64,000 nucleotides of DNA, from NCBI RefSeq assembly GCF_004362825.1, contig NZ_SNXZ01000001.1:248001-312000 (forward strand), given 5' to 3'. This document shows positions 39,788 through 48,082 of this stretch, piece by piece. How positions within the stretch are numbered: the stretch's first letter is position 1; each line of letters opens with the position of its first letter. The notes under the pieces are model-generated. The model did not search any database. It had not been told where the DNA came from and saw only the letters and a list, made by a program, of their open reading frames with translations. The position numbers and the translations under genes were made by a program. Source of the DNA: Labedaea rhizosphaerae (GTDB taxonomy: Bacteria > Actinomycetota > Actinomycetes > Mycobacteriales > Pseudonocardiaceae).

Positions 39788-41214
39788 CGAATTCCTCCCG
39801 GTGCGGTCGCGTCGAGCAGCCAGGTCACGCCGTCACCAGGGTTCTGGAGGCCCCGGCCGGCCTGCTTGGCAAGCTTGCGAAGGCTGTCCCTCAGCTTGAG
39901 CACGGCATCGTCGAAAGCCTCTTCGTCCAGCGAGCGTGAGCTGCGGGCCTGCACGAGGTCGGCAACGCACAGATCGATGCTCGCACTCGCATCTGCCAGC
40001 CGGCCCGGCGCCATCTGCTTGCGCTTCTTGAGGCGGGCGTTGCGGCCCGCCGTCTCCAATGCCGTGTCGAACGCTCTCTTGACCTGTTCATACGACTGGC
40101 TGGCGGCGCGGCTCTGGTCATCGGACAAGACACCCGTCGCGCCCCGGCCCGCCTTTGCCCTGAGGATCTGGTCGGTGAGGCCTCGTGCGGCAGCGACCGC
40201 ATCGGAGGTGCCGGCGACACTGATGCCCAGACCTGGAATGGAGACCGAAGCGTCTGCGGGGTCCGCGGCCGCGAACCCCGCCGGCAACTCGCTGTCCAAG
40301 TACCTTTTCCTGAACTCCGTGCCGTCCTCGATGAGGCGGACGTCGGTCTTTGCGAATTCGAGGGTGATCGCAGCAAGCCTCAGCTCCTTGAGAACATCGG
40401 CGCGATCGGGATCAATCGCCTTCATCTTGTCGTAAGCCCGGTACAACTCCTTGAGTTTCTCCTGGTGGTGCTCGAAATCGATCAGCCTCAGCGCGGTACC
40501 GTGCTCCGGGTCCCTGCTCCGCTCGATCAGTTCGTAAATCACCCCGAGGATCCATCGCTCCTGCCTGTAGGTCTCCGTGCGGATCCGGAACTCCTTTGCG
40601 ATCAGCTCCGGCGTGCGTCCCAAGGCGGCCTGCTCCTCCATCGCGAGCAACCTGTTGATGTACGAGTACTCGCGCCGGTGGTCCTTGCGAAGCTGTAGGG
40701 AGAGCTCGACCGAGTTGACGTCTGCCCAAGTGAAGGACTCCGGCAGCACACCCACGCGCATCGATTGAGCTCCACTCTCCCGTAGTGCGGCGGCTCGAGT
40801 GTTCCCGTTGACCAGCACTCCCTGATGGGTGATGAGCCCTGGGTCGTTCTGCCCGAATTCTTTGAGGCTTTCGAGCAGGTCGTCGAACTCCGGGTCCCTG
40901 CGGTTCGGGTCCGCCGGCGACGCCTGTAGCAGGTGTTTCAGGTAATCCTGGCTCGCCGCGCTGTACGGGTCCGCTTCCAGCTCCGCATCCCGCTTCGGGT
41001 CGTGCGTGCGCTGCGCGCGGATACGGTGCGTCGCTGGGTTGAAGTACAGACCGTTGAGCGGCGTCTCGATCACATCGACGTGCAAAGCCTGCCCGTTCCA
41101 GTCGACCGTCACGGTCTCCCGTGTACCCCCCGCCTCTTTCGCCTCCGCGAGCCGCTTCTTCACCAGCTCGCTGAATTCCGCGGCTCGCGGCGGGGCAGGA
41201 AACTCCCGGTGCAT
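39784..41214 (-). CDS. ParB-like (ParB/Srx fold) protein, defence-island gene
   Basis: 476 residues from ATG 41214 (TTG 41217 also possible). The ParB/sulfiredoxin domain is seen in LLESLKEFGQNDPGLITHQG followed by LVNGNTRAAALRE, where NGNTR (136-140) takes the place of the GxxRxxA nucleotide motif. A helix-turn-helix-like stretch follows (LLAMEEQAALGRTPELIAKE), then a long helical C-terminus. ParB folds can be CTP switches, nucleases or kinases, so the activity is open. The start overlaps the HNH-like stop by 1 bp (TGATG). Confidence 0.75.
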   Translation of the reverse strand: MHREFPAPPRAAEFSELVKKRLAEAKEAGGTRETVTVDWNGQALHVDVIETPLNGLYFNPATHRIRAQRTHDPKRDAELEADPYSAASQDYLKHLLQASPADPNRRDPEFDDLLESLKEFGQNDPGLITHQGVLVNGNTRAAALRESGAQSMRVGVLPESFTWADVNSVELSLQLRKDHRREYSYINRLLAMEEQAALGRTPELIAKEFRIRTETYRQERWILGVIYELIERSRDPEHGTALRLIDFEHHQEKLKELYRAYDKMKAIDPDRADVLKELRLAAITLEFAKTDVRLIEDGTEFRKRYLDSELPAGFAAADPADASVSIPGLGISVAGTSDAVAAARGLTDQILRAKAGRGATGVLSDDQSRAASQSYEQVKRAFDTALETAGRNARLKKRKQMAPGRLADASASIDLCVADLVQARSSRSLDEEAFDDAVLKLRDSLRKLAKQAGRGLQNPGDGVTWLLDATAPGGIR

Positions 41215-41918
41215 CAAATCTTCACTCCCATTTCATCGTCCCCGAGCACCGCGCGCCGTACAGCCGCACGCGAATCAGCCGGCATTGCCCGGTAAAGCCC
41301 CCACAACTTCTCCATACCGCTGAGCCGACGTTCGTCGGCGCTGAGCCAGCCGGCGAAGATCTTCATCTCGAGCGGGCCAAGCGAGTCCACGAGGCGCAGG
41401 ATCTCACCGAGACCCACGACGCTGCCCCGGCCGCCCACCCGGCACCTGTTGCACTCAGTGCTGAGCTGGACCTCTTCACTGCCATCGGGGAGCAGCACCT
41501 GGCGGCGAGCGATGTCGAGCTGCGCAGTCGTCCCGTCGTCGTAACTGTCGCCGCCCGCGATGCCGCACGACCGGCAGAGCCACCCGTCGCCCTCCATCAC
41601 CTTCTGGCGCTGCGCGGCGGTGATGCTGCTCTTCGCCTTGGTCTTGGACTGACCGGGTACCCATACCTCAGCACCCACTTGGACGAGACGCTGTTCATCC
41701 TGCTTCAGCTCGGGGTCCTCGCGGTGCGTGTCGATCTGCCAGCCGTAGTCCCTGAGATCGCGCAGCCGACGATCGATCTGTGAGACCTCCGGGAATGCCT
41801 CGCGCAGGGCGCCCTTCGTGAAGATCCCGCCGTGGCCGACCTCCTGTACCAGCCAAAGCGCCCCCCTCACCATGCTGCCGCGCTGCGTGTCCCTCCACGA
41901 GGGCATCGGTGTGGACAT
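41214..41918 (-). CDS. Degenerate HNH-fold protein with winged-helix N-terminus, defence-island gene
   Basis: 234 residues, first gene of the operon. The N-terminal 85 residues look winged-helix (GIFTKGALREAFPEVSQIDR then LRDLRDYGWQIDTHRED). The second half has the HNH scaffold: zinc knuckle CRSC (Cys115, Cys118) and CNRC (Cys156, Cys159). The strand that should carry D-H-I reads TAQLDIARRQV, so the canonical catalytic His is missing. It may bind DNA without cutting, or use another residue. Divergently transcribed from the regulator through a three-copy operator. Confidence 0.7.
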   Translation of the reverse strand: MSTPMPSWRDTQRGSMVRGALWLVQEVGHGGIFTKGALREAFPEVSQIDRRLRDLRDYGWQIDTHREDPELKQDEQRLVQVGAEVWVPGQSKTKAKSSITAAQRQKVMEGDGWLCRSCGIAGGDSYDDGTTAQLDIARRQVLLPDGSEEVQLSTECNRCRVGGRGSVVGLGEILRLVDSLGPLEMKIFAGWLSADERRLSGMEKLWGLYRAMPADSRAAVRRAVLGDDEMGVKI

Positions 41919-42030
41919 TGTTTCCCTCCTATGACAGTGACGAGCCTACAAGCGTCCGTATGGCGCTGGGCGCACTCAACGGCGCCCCCCAACAAGAGCA
42001 CATCCGAAGACCACTCGGCTAGCGATTCTT

Positions 42031-42102
42031 GTTGCGCGATATGCGGCCCTCGTTGCGAGTTATATCGCGCAACACGAAACGGAAAATTCGTGTTGCGCGA
42101 TA
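42031..42102. promoter_or_regulatory. Three-copy TTGCGCGATA operator in the divergent promoter
   Basis: GTTGCGCGATAT (42031-42042), its complement ATATCGCGCAAC (42062-42073), and GTTGCGCGATA within 42087-42102. Sites 2 and 3 form a perfect 16-bp inverted repeat (TATCGCGCAACACGAA 42063-42078 with 42087-42102) round an 8-nt loop; sites 1 and 2 form a 12-bp one. They lie between the HNH-ParB-helicase operon (-) and the regulator gene (+), as for autoregulated restriction controllers. Confidence 0.75.
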
Positions 42103-42176
42103 CATTTTGCAATACCACGGGACGTTCGGCAGGCGTACAGTCGTGCGCAACTACACACAACTGGCGAGGGGTGGAG

Positions 42177-42968
42177 ATGCGTCCGGGGGACAGGCTGTCG
42201 GAGATCAACGAGGAGCTGCCCGAGGAACGGCAGCTCCTCGCAAGGGCATTGCGCCACCTGCACGACTGCACGGCTGGCCAAGACGGCAAGCGGATGTCTC
42301 ACACCCAGCTGATCCACGCTATGAGGGCCGGCCCCCTGGCACCGTCGAGTCTTTGCAGGTACTTCAGCGGCACAAACGTGCCGTCGGAGCGCGTCGTCAT
42401 AGCTCTCTATAAAGCGATCGACGAACGCGTCGTCGGCCCCCTGCCTCTGACCTGCGAAATATTGCTGGAGCTCCGGGACGGGGCGGCGTCCGCTGACGGG
42501 CGCCGAGCGAAGGCTCGCCAACGCCGCGTTGAGCAGCGGGCTCTTACGCTGGCAGCCGACATGGCAGAGTCTGGAGCTCCGCCGGTCCCCCGCGATACAG
42601 GGGACCGGCAGGCCAACAAGTTTGCAGGGCTGGTACCGCAGGCAGCGGCCGAAGCCATCCGACTGGCCGCACAGGGCCAGTACGCACAAACGGTGACGCT
42701 GCTATCACGGCTGCCCGAGCACCTCAACACCGACGAGGTCGCACTGTGCATCGTGCATTTTCGCCACCGGCACTACGACGATCTAGCCGACACCCTGATC
42801 AAGATATACGGGCGCGACCATCGTGAGGACCACCGGCAAACGCAGATCATTCGACTATCGATAACATTGCGTGAACACGAGCTACAGAAAGACGCCAATG
42901 CACTGCTAGAAATGCTCCTTGACAGCAAGTCCGCAGGTGCCCCCGCCGGCGGGGGCACCGCCAGCTAG
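42177..42968 (+). CDS. Putative island regulator with helix-turn-helix and TPR-like region
   Basis: 263 residues from ATG 42177 (GTG 42171 possible). The N-terminal half has an XRE-like element (SHTQLIHAMRAGPLAPSSL then FSGTNVPSERVVIALYKAID). The C-terminal half is helical with repeats (AAEAIRLAAQGQYAQTVTLL), similar to actinomycete XRE-TPR regulators. The 3-copy operator upstream suggests autoregulation. Its TAG overlaps the methyltransferase TAG on the opposite strand within CTAG. Confidence 0.6.
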   Translation: MRPGDRLSEINEELPEERQLLARALRHLHDCTAGQDGKRMSHTQLIHAMRAGPLAPSSLCRYFSGTNVPSERVVIALYKAIDERVVGPLPLTCEILLELRDGAASADGRRAKARQRRVEQRALTLAADMAESGAPPVPRDTGDRQANKFAGLVPQAAAEAIRLAAQGQYAQTVTLLSRLPEHLNTDEVALCIVHFRHRHYDDLADTLIKIYGRDHREDHRQTQIIRLSITLREHELQKDANALLEMLLDSKSAGAPAGGGTAS

Positions 42969-44341
42969 CTGATCTTTGACTTGTTCTTGTTGAACAGATC
43001 GTGCCGAACATGGTCGGCCTGCCCGACGAACGCCCTGAACTCGCCGAGCTTGAACGTGGCGACGTTGCTGTTGGTTCGCCCGATCTCAACCTTGAAGTCC
43101 TTGTTCAGCAAAGAGATTCGGCGCTCCAGTTCGTGCGCCTCGATCTCTTCGCCGATCGCCTTGGAGATCTGCGCTGCAGTCATGAAGTCGCCGGCGTTGC
43201 GCAGCGCGCGGTAGACCGGATCGTGCTCGGTGTCAATGTCGCGATCGACCGGGTCGCCTTGCTTGAGCAACGCCGACTTGATCGCTTCCCCGACAGCCTT
43301 GGCGACTGGTGGAGGAAAGGCGTTGCCCACTTGGCGGTATTTGGAGGTTTTCAGGCCTGTGAACTGCCATTCACCCGGCTTCCACCCCTGCAGGAGCTGG
43401 ACCATGTCCGTGGTGAGCTTCGGCCCGACCTCGAAGACGTCGTCCTCGGCCGGCGGGTGGTTTGCGATACCCCATGCGTCCACACCCAGCTGCTCCCACG
43501 CCTTCTTGGCGCGAGTCGGCCCCAGATCGGCACCGCCGTGCTTCTTTGACCCGCCGACGATCGTGGGCGCAATGCCATTGGCCTTCGTCACCCAGTCGTC
43601 GAGTCCCTTCCAACCACGGGAACCCATCAGATCGCGAAGCGTCTCCCCAACGGTGAGCGGATTGCCCTGCGGCTTGGGCCAGCGGAAGTAGGGGGCGAAT
43701 TCTTCTTGCAGTGCTACCAGCACAAACCGCGGCCGCAGCTGCGGCACACCGAAGTCCGAGGCATTGAGCAGCCGCCACTCGGCGACGTACTTCATGTCGA
43801 TCAGCCGGTCCAGGATCTCCTGCCGGTACCCAGAGAACCTCGGCATGCTGAGACCCCGGACGTTCTCAAGAAGCAGGGCGCGAGGCTTGAGCTTCTGACA
43901 TTGATGTACCGCCCACGCGAACAAGTCACGCTCGTCCGCCGATCCCCGCTGCTGACCGGCCAAGCTGAACGGAGGGCACGGCACGCCGCCGGCCAGCAGG
44001 TCGAATCCCTCCGGAAGGGCGAGGCCGGACTTGTGCGCCTTTTTCCAGACCTCTTCAGAAGCAACATCACCGGTGATGACACGATCGACGATCTCGACCG
44101 TGGCCGGGACGGGCGATTTCGCACCGCGGCTCTTCTTCACCTCTGACGGTCCACCCTTTGACTTCTCTTCAGGGTCATGTCGGGCACGCAGGTTCGCGCG
44201 AAGGGTGTCTGCCGCCGTGGGGTCGAGCTCGATCGCGAGCTCGTGCTCGAAGCCAGCCTGCATGAGCCCAAGAGCCTGACCACCCGCGCCGGCGCAGATC
44301 TCGACGACCTTCAACGGCTTCTCGGCCTCAGGGACTGTCAC
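42965..44341 (-). CDS. DNA (cytosine-5) methyltransferase
   Basis: 458 residues. C5-methyltransferase motifs in order: I VVEICAGAGGQALGL, IV GGVPCPPFSLAGQQ with catalytic Cys122, VI LLLENVRGL, VIII PQLRPRFVLVAL, X YRQVGNAFPPPVA. Residues about 370-458 form an extension resembling a winged helix (FMTAAQISKAIGEEIEAHEL), not found in minimal enzymes. It methylates cytosine in an unknown target; the paired Vsr gene supports true 5mC formation. Divergent from vsr. Confidence 0.93.
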   Translation of the reverse strand: MTVPEAEKPLKVVEICAGAGGQALGLMQAGFEHELAIELDPTAADTLRANLRARHDPEEKSKGGPSEVKKSRGAKSPVPATVEIVDRVITGDVASEEVWKKAHKSGLALPEGFDLLAGGVPCPPFSLAGQQRGSADERDLFAWAVHQCQKLKPRALLLENVRGLSMPRFSGYRQEILDRLIDMKYVAEWRLLNASDFGVPQLRPRFVLVALQEEFAPYFRWPKPQGNPLTVGETLRDLMGSRGWKGLDDWVTKANGIAPTIVGGSKKHGGADLGPTRAKKAWEQLGVDAWGIANHPPAEDDVFEVGPKLTTDMVQLLQGWKPGEWQFTGLKTSKYRQVGNAFPPPVAKAVGEAIKSALLKQGDPVDRDIDTEHDPVYRALRNAGDFMTAAQISKAIGEEIEAHELERRISLLNKDFKVEIGRTNSNVATFKLGEFRAFVGQADHVRHDLFNKNKSKIS

Positions 44342-44436
44342 TGGTCCCCCTCAACTGTTCGATCATCAGGCTCACGGTGAGCCTGAGGTATCTTCTGACA
44401 CGACCGCGAATGACGCAAAGCCGCATGCCAGACGGG

Positions 44437-44922
44437 ATGACCGTGCCCGACGAAGATCGCAGTGCTCACCGGGCAGAGGCCCATGCCAAGGGCCTCTACC
44501 CCGCTCCTCTGAACGAGGGCCGGTCGCGGAACATGCAAGCGAACCGTCGATCCGGAACCAAGCCCGAGGTGGCGTTGCGGAGTGCCCTCCACCGGCGCGG
44601 CCTGCGATATCGGAAAGATCACCTGCTCCGGTTTGACGACGGTGTCAAGGTCCGGCCGGACATCGTCTTCACCGCTCGCAAGATTGCCGTGTTCGTGGAC
44701 GGCTGCTTCTGGCATGTGTGCCCGGAGCACGGGAGGCAGCCGACGACCAACGACTGGTACTGGACGCCGAAACTCCGGCGCAACGTCGAACGTGATCGAC
44801 GAGCTGATGAGGTGCTGGCGGCAGCGGGTTGGACGGTGATCCGCATCTGGGAGCACGAGAGCCTGGAGGTTGCCTTCGAACGAGTCGCAACCGCTGTCGA
44901 ACACGGGTTCGAAGTTAGCTGA
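44437..44922 (+). CDS. vsr: Very short patch repair (Vsr) endonuclease
   Basis: 161 residues from ATG 44437; upstream starts at 44377, 44410 and 44425 are possible. Vsr motifs are MQANRRSGTKPEVALRSALH, VRPDIVFTARKIAVFVDGCF with the catalytic Asp, then FWHVCPEHGRQPTTNDWYW and LRRNVERDRRADEVL. Vsr nicks next to T in T:G mismatches that arise when 5-methylcytosine deaminates. Pairing with the adjacent C5 methyltransferase is the classical arrangement and implies the modification has been maintained for some time. Confidence 0.92.
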   Translation: MTVPDEDRSAHRAEAHAKGLYPAPLNEGRSRNMQANRRSGTKPEVALRSALHRRGLRYRKDHLLRFDDGVKVRPDIVFTARKIAVFVDGCFWHVCPEHGRQPTTNDWYWTPKLRRNVERDRRADEVLAAAGWTVIRIWEHESLEVAFERVATAVEHGFEVS

Positions 44923-45100
44923 TCTATCGCGAAAGCGCATCACAACACGCGGAGCACAACGTCCCCGATCGGCCCCACAGGGAATCGACCTCGCGGGCAT
45001 GCGCCGACGCTCGCATGGTCAGCGCTCCAACGCCACGCCGCATCCCTGCTCATTGACTACCACCGCAAGGAGTTAGAGGTCGGTCCCCGGGGAACACGCG

Positions 45101-45138
45101 AAACAGAAAAGGCTCGCGCTCTCCGCGAGCACGAGCCT
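45101..45138 (-). terminator. Rho-independent terminator after tRNA-Ala
   Basis: On the minus strand AGGCTCG (45132-45138) pairs with CGAGCCT (45110-45116), followed by TTTTCTGTTT. It lies 9 bp downstream of the tRNA 3' end. Confidence 0.75.
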
Positions 45139-45146
45139 GCCATCTG

Positions 45147-45219
45147 TGGAGCTGAGGGGAATCGAACCCCTGACCTTCTCGATGCGAACGAGACGCGCTA
45201 CCAACTGCGCTACAGCCCC
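45147..45219 (-). tRNA. tRNA-Ala (anticodon CGC)
   Basis: 73 nt on the minus strand: acceptor GGGGCTG / CAGCTCC with one G-T pair, D-arm GCGC/GCGC, anticodon stem TCTCG/CGAGA with loop TTCGCAT (anticodon CGC, codon GCG), and T-arm AGGGG-TTCGATT-CCCCT. No CCA is encoded. It borders the accessory island to its left; no integrase or repeated 3' end was seen. Confidence 0.95.
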
Positions 45220-45275
45220 TCATCGGTGCGCGAAGAGCATAACAGCCAGGCTGTCAGGCCCTGCCGCGCACCCCC

Positions 45276-46010
45276 TCACTCGCCCACGGCCCGCCGGTAC
45301 GGCAGCACGTCGGGCTCGTCGAGTTCGTCGAATGCCGGGTCCTCGTCGTCCAGGTCGACGACGACGGCGCCGTGGTGGCTGGTGGGGGCCGGCTGGGTGA
45401 GGATGCCGTGCTCACGCCTGGGCTCCGGGTCTTCCACCGCGGTCTCGGCGACCATCTCCGGGCGCGGGTGGGCGTGCGAGCGCCGCACGGTGCTCATCCG
45501 GGCCAGCCTGCGCTCGCGGATCTCCTCTTCGATCCGCACCTGCCTGCGCAGGTACCCCAGGTACGTCACCAGCGCCACGTCGATCGCGCCGTGCACCCAC
45601 CAGACCGGCGTCACGGACACGCCCGCGACCACCGCGGTGATGATCGCGGACAGGATCATGGTGACCACGACACGCTGCCGGAAGGCGTACTTGGCCTTCG
45701 CGGCCAGCGCGGCGGCCTGCGGGTCGAACCCGCCTCGACCGGGCCGGTAGCGCCGCTGCGGCTCGTCGTCGCCCACGGCCTCGTCGAATTCGTCGTCGAC
45801 AAGGTCGGCGTGATCGACGCGGTCGTCGAGGTCCTCTGGGTCGTCGTGCTCGGCTGCCATCGTGAACTCCTCCCGCGCCGGGCGTACGACCCTGGCGGCG
45901 AGCTCCGTGTCGGCGGTCTTGGCGACTTCCTGCCGCTTCCGGACGATCATCGGCACGAGGACGACCAGCCACGCCACCACGAGCGCGACCACAATGAGTG
46001 ATGTCGGCAT
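45276..46010 (-). CDS. Conserved membrane protein
   Basis: 244 residues from ATG 46010 (MPTSLIVVALVVAWLVVLVP). One N-terminal transmembrane helix, an acidic cytoplasmic stretch (about 60-105, EHDDPEDLDDRVDHADLVD), then two adjacent helices (VVTMILSAIITAVVAGVSVT and GAIDVALVTYLGYL), and a hydrophilic tail. By position it is the counterpart of the membrane protein next to rimJ in M. tuberculosis. The function is not known. Confidence 0.75.
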   Translation of the reverse strand: MPTSLIVVALVVAWLVVLVPMIVRKRQEVAKTADTELAARVVRPAREEFTMAAEHDDPEDLDDRVDHADLVDDEFDEAVGDDEPQRRYRPGRGGFDPQAAALAAKAKYAFRQRVVVTMILSAIITAVVAGVSVTPVWWVHGAIDVALVTYLGYLRRQVRIEEEIRERRLARMSTVRRSHAHPRPEMVAETAVEDPEPRREHGILTQPAPTSHHGAVVVDLDDEDPAFDELDEPDVLPYRRAVGE

Positions 46011-46163
46011 AGCCCTCGCACCTCCCCCCGCCGGCTCCTCCAGCGCTCCTGCGAACGCCACGTTAGTCACAACAGTCACATCTGTGTCGGAGGCGCGCCG
46101 ACATCCGATCCATAGATGACCTTCACCCGCACGGGTGATCCGGGGCCGCTGAACGCGGCAATC

Positions 46164-46808
46164 TCAGCCGAAGCCGGCTCGCCCGTCCGCCCGCAGTTTC
46201 GCCACCATTCCGCCGCTTGCCTCCTCCGCCGTGATCGCCAGGCAGTGGTGATCACGCCAGTCGCCTGCCACGTCGAGATAGCGCTTGAACAGGCCTTCGT
46301 GGCGAAAACCGAGCTTGGCGAGCACGCGCAGGCTGGCCGCGTTCTCCGGCCGCACGGTCGCCTCGAGCCGGTGCAGCCCGGACACGGCGAAGCAGTGGTC
46401 GACCACGAGCGCGACGGCGGCGGTGGCCACGCCGGCACCGGCCAGATCGGCCGCCACCCAGTAGCCCACCCACGCCGAACACAGTGATCCGCGGATGATG
46501 TTGCCGATCGTGATCTGACCCGCGAAAGCACCGTCCAGGGTGATGACGAACGGTAACGACTGACCGCGCCGGGCCAGCGAGCGCAGCGCCGACCACTGGC
46601 TGAGCCAGGCCACGTTCGAGTTGCGTTCGGCCCACGTGCCGGGCGCCGACGGCTCCCACATCTCCAGGTAGTGCTGGTCCCGCATGCGGACCCGGCTCCA
46701 CGCCGCGCCGTCGCGCAGCCGTGGCTTGCGCAGCTCCACCACCCCGCCGGTCACCCGCACCGGGCCCAGGCGCGCGGGCCAGCCCGGGTGTCGCGCCGGG
46801 GTGCGCAC
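46164..46808 (-). CDS. rimJ: GNAT N-acetyltransferase, RimJ/RimL type
   Basis: 214 residues from GTG 46808 (MRTPARHPGWPARLGPVRV). GNAT fold with the acetyl-CoA loop AGAGVATAAVALVVDH and the RimJ-type LHRLEATVRPENAASLRVLAKLGFRHEG. RimJ acetylates protein N-termini such as S5; the exact target here is inferred. It lies 28 bp after moeA, so it is probably part of the galU-moeA-rimJ group, as in mycobacteria. Confidence 0.88.
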   Translation of the reverse strand: MRTPARHPGWPARLGPVRVTGGVVELRKPRLRDGAAWSRVRMRDQHYLEMWEPSAPGTWAERNSNVAWLSQWSALRSLARRGQSLPFVITLDGAFAGQITIGNIIRGSLCSAWVGYWVAADLAGAGVATAAVALVVDHCFAVSGLHRLEATVRPENAASLRVLAKLGFRHEGLFKRYLDVAGDWRDHHCLAITAEEASGGMVAKLRADGRAGFG

Positions 46809-46836
46809 GGAAGCCCAGCCCGATGCGGCCAACGCG

Positions 46837-48060
46837 TTACCCGCGCTGCGCGAGGAAGCTGACCGAGACCTGGTCACCCGCGGGCACCTCCGTGGTGTCC
46901 TCCTCCACGAGGACGAGGCAGTTCGCCTCGGCGAGCGACGCGAGCAGGTGCGCACCGGACAGCCCGAGCGGCTGCACGAGGTACTCGCCGTTGCTCTCGT
47001 CCCGCAGCAGCTGCCCGCGCAGGAACCCGCGGCGACCCTTGGTCGACGTGATCGGCGACAGCAGCTTCGCGCTCACCACGCGGCGCCTGGGGTTCCGCTT
47101 GCCCTGCACGGCACGGATCAGGGGTCGGACGAGCACTTCGAAGACCACGAGCGCGCTCATCGGGTTGCCCGGCAGCAGGAACGTCGGCACGGCGTCCGGG
47201 CCGAGCCGGCCGAAACCTTGCACCGATCCCGGGTGCATGGCGACGCGGGTCGTGTCCACGTCGCCGAGGTCGGACAACGCCGAGCGCACCTCTTCGCCGA
47301 GCTCACCGCCCGCACCGCCCGCGATCACCACGATCTCCGAGAGCAGCAGCCTGCCCTCGACGACCTCGCGCAGCCGGGCCGCGTCGCTCGACACGATCCC
47401 GACGCGGTGCACCTCGGCGCCCGCGTCCCGCGCGGCCGCGGCCAGCGCGTAGGAGTTCACGTCGTAGACCTCGCCCTGCCCCGGCGTCCGGTCGACCTCG
47501 ACCAGTTCGTCGCCCAGCGCGATGATCGACACCCGCGGTCGCGGGTAGACCAGCACCTTCGCCCGGCCGACGGCCGCGAGCAGGCCGACCTGCGCCGCCC
47601 CGATCGGCGCACCCCGGCGCACGGCGACGTCGCCGGTCTGCACGTCCTCCCCGGTCCGGCGCACGAAGGCGGCCGACGGCACCGGCTGCTCCACCGTCAC
47701 CTTCGCCTGGTGCCCATCGGTGTACCCGAGGGGTACGACAGCGTCCGCGAGCGTCGGCAGCGGCGCACCCGTCACCACGCGCACGGCCTGGCCCGGCTGC
47801 AACCGCCGCGGCTGGCGCGAACCGGCCGCGATCTCGCCCACCACGGGCAGTTGCACCGCTTCCTGGCCCGCGGACTGCACGTCCACGCTGCGCACCGCGT
47901 ACCCGTCCACCGCCGCCTGGTCGAACCCGGGCAGCGCCCGTTCGGCGACGACCTCCTCGGCGCACAGCAAACCCTGTGCCTCGGAGATCGCCACCCGGAC
48001 CGGGGCCGGGCGCACCGCCGCGGCCAGGGCCCTGGCGAGCTGCTCGTCGACTGATCTCAT
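46837..48060 (-). CDS. moeA: Molybdopterin molybdenumtransferase
   Basis: 407 residues from ATG 48060 (MRSVDEQLARALAAAVRPAP). MoeA inserts molybdate into adenylated molybdopterin. Motifs are ALPGFDQAAVDGYAVRS, VVPLGYTDG region, the MoaB-like domain ALGDELVEV with VIAGGAGGELGEE, and LPGNPMSALVVFEVLVRP. It supplies cofactor to molybdoenzymes, one of which is encoded at 59,802 in this window. It lies 22 bp downstream of galU. Confidence 0.95.
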   Translation of the reverse strand: MRSVDEQLARALAAAVRPAPVRVAISEAQGLLCAEEVVAERALPGFDQAAVDGYAVRSVDVQSAGQEAVQLPVVGEIAAGSRQPRRLQPGQAVRVVTGAPLPTLADAVVPLGYTDGHQAKVTVEQPVPSAAFVRRTGEDVQTGDVAVRRGAPIGAAQVGLLAAVGRAKVLVYPRPRVSIIALGDELVEVDRTPGQGEVYDVNSYALAAAARDAGAEVHRVGIVSSDAARLREVVEGRLLLSEIVVIAGGAGGELGEEVRSALSDLGDVDTTRVAMHPGSVQGFGRLGPDAVPTFLLPGNPMSALVVFEVLVRPLIRAVQGKRNPRRRVVSAKLLSPITSTKGRRGFLRGQLLRDESNGEYLVQPLGLSGAHLLASLAEANCLVLVEEDTTEVPAGDQVSVSFLAQRG

Positions 48061-48082
48061 CGTCGTCCGCCCCTGTTGCCGG

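Noticed and set aside
45276-46010. Second tRNA or RNA gene next to tRNA-Ala
   Set aside because: The sequence is coding with membrane helices and normal codon bias.
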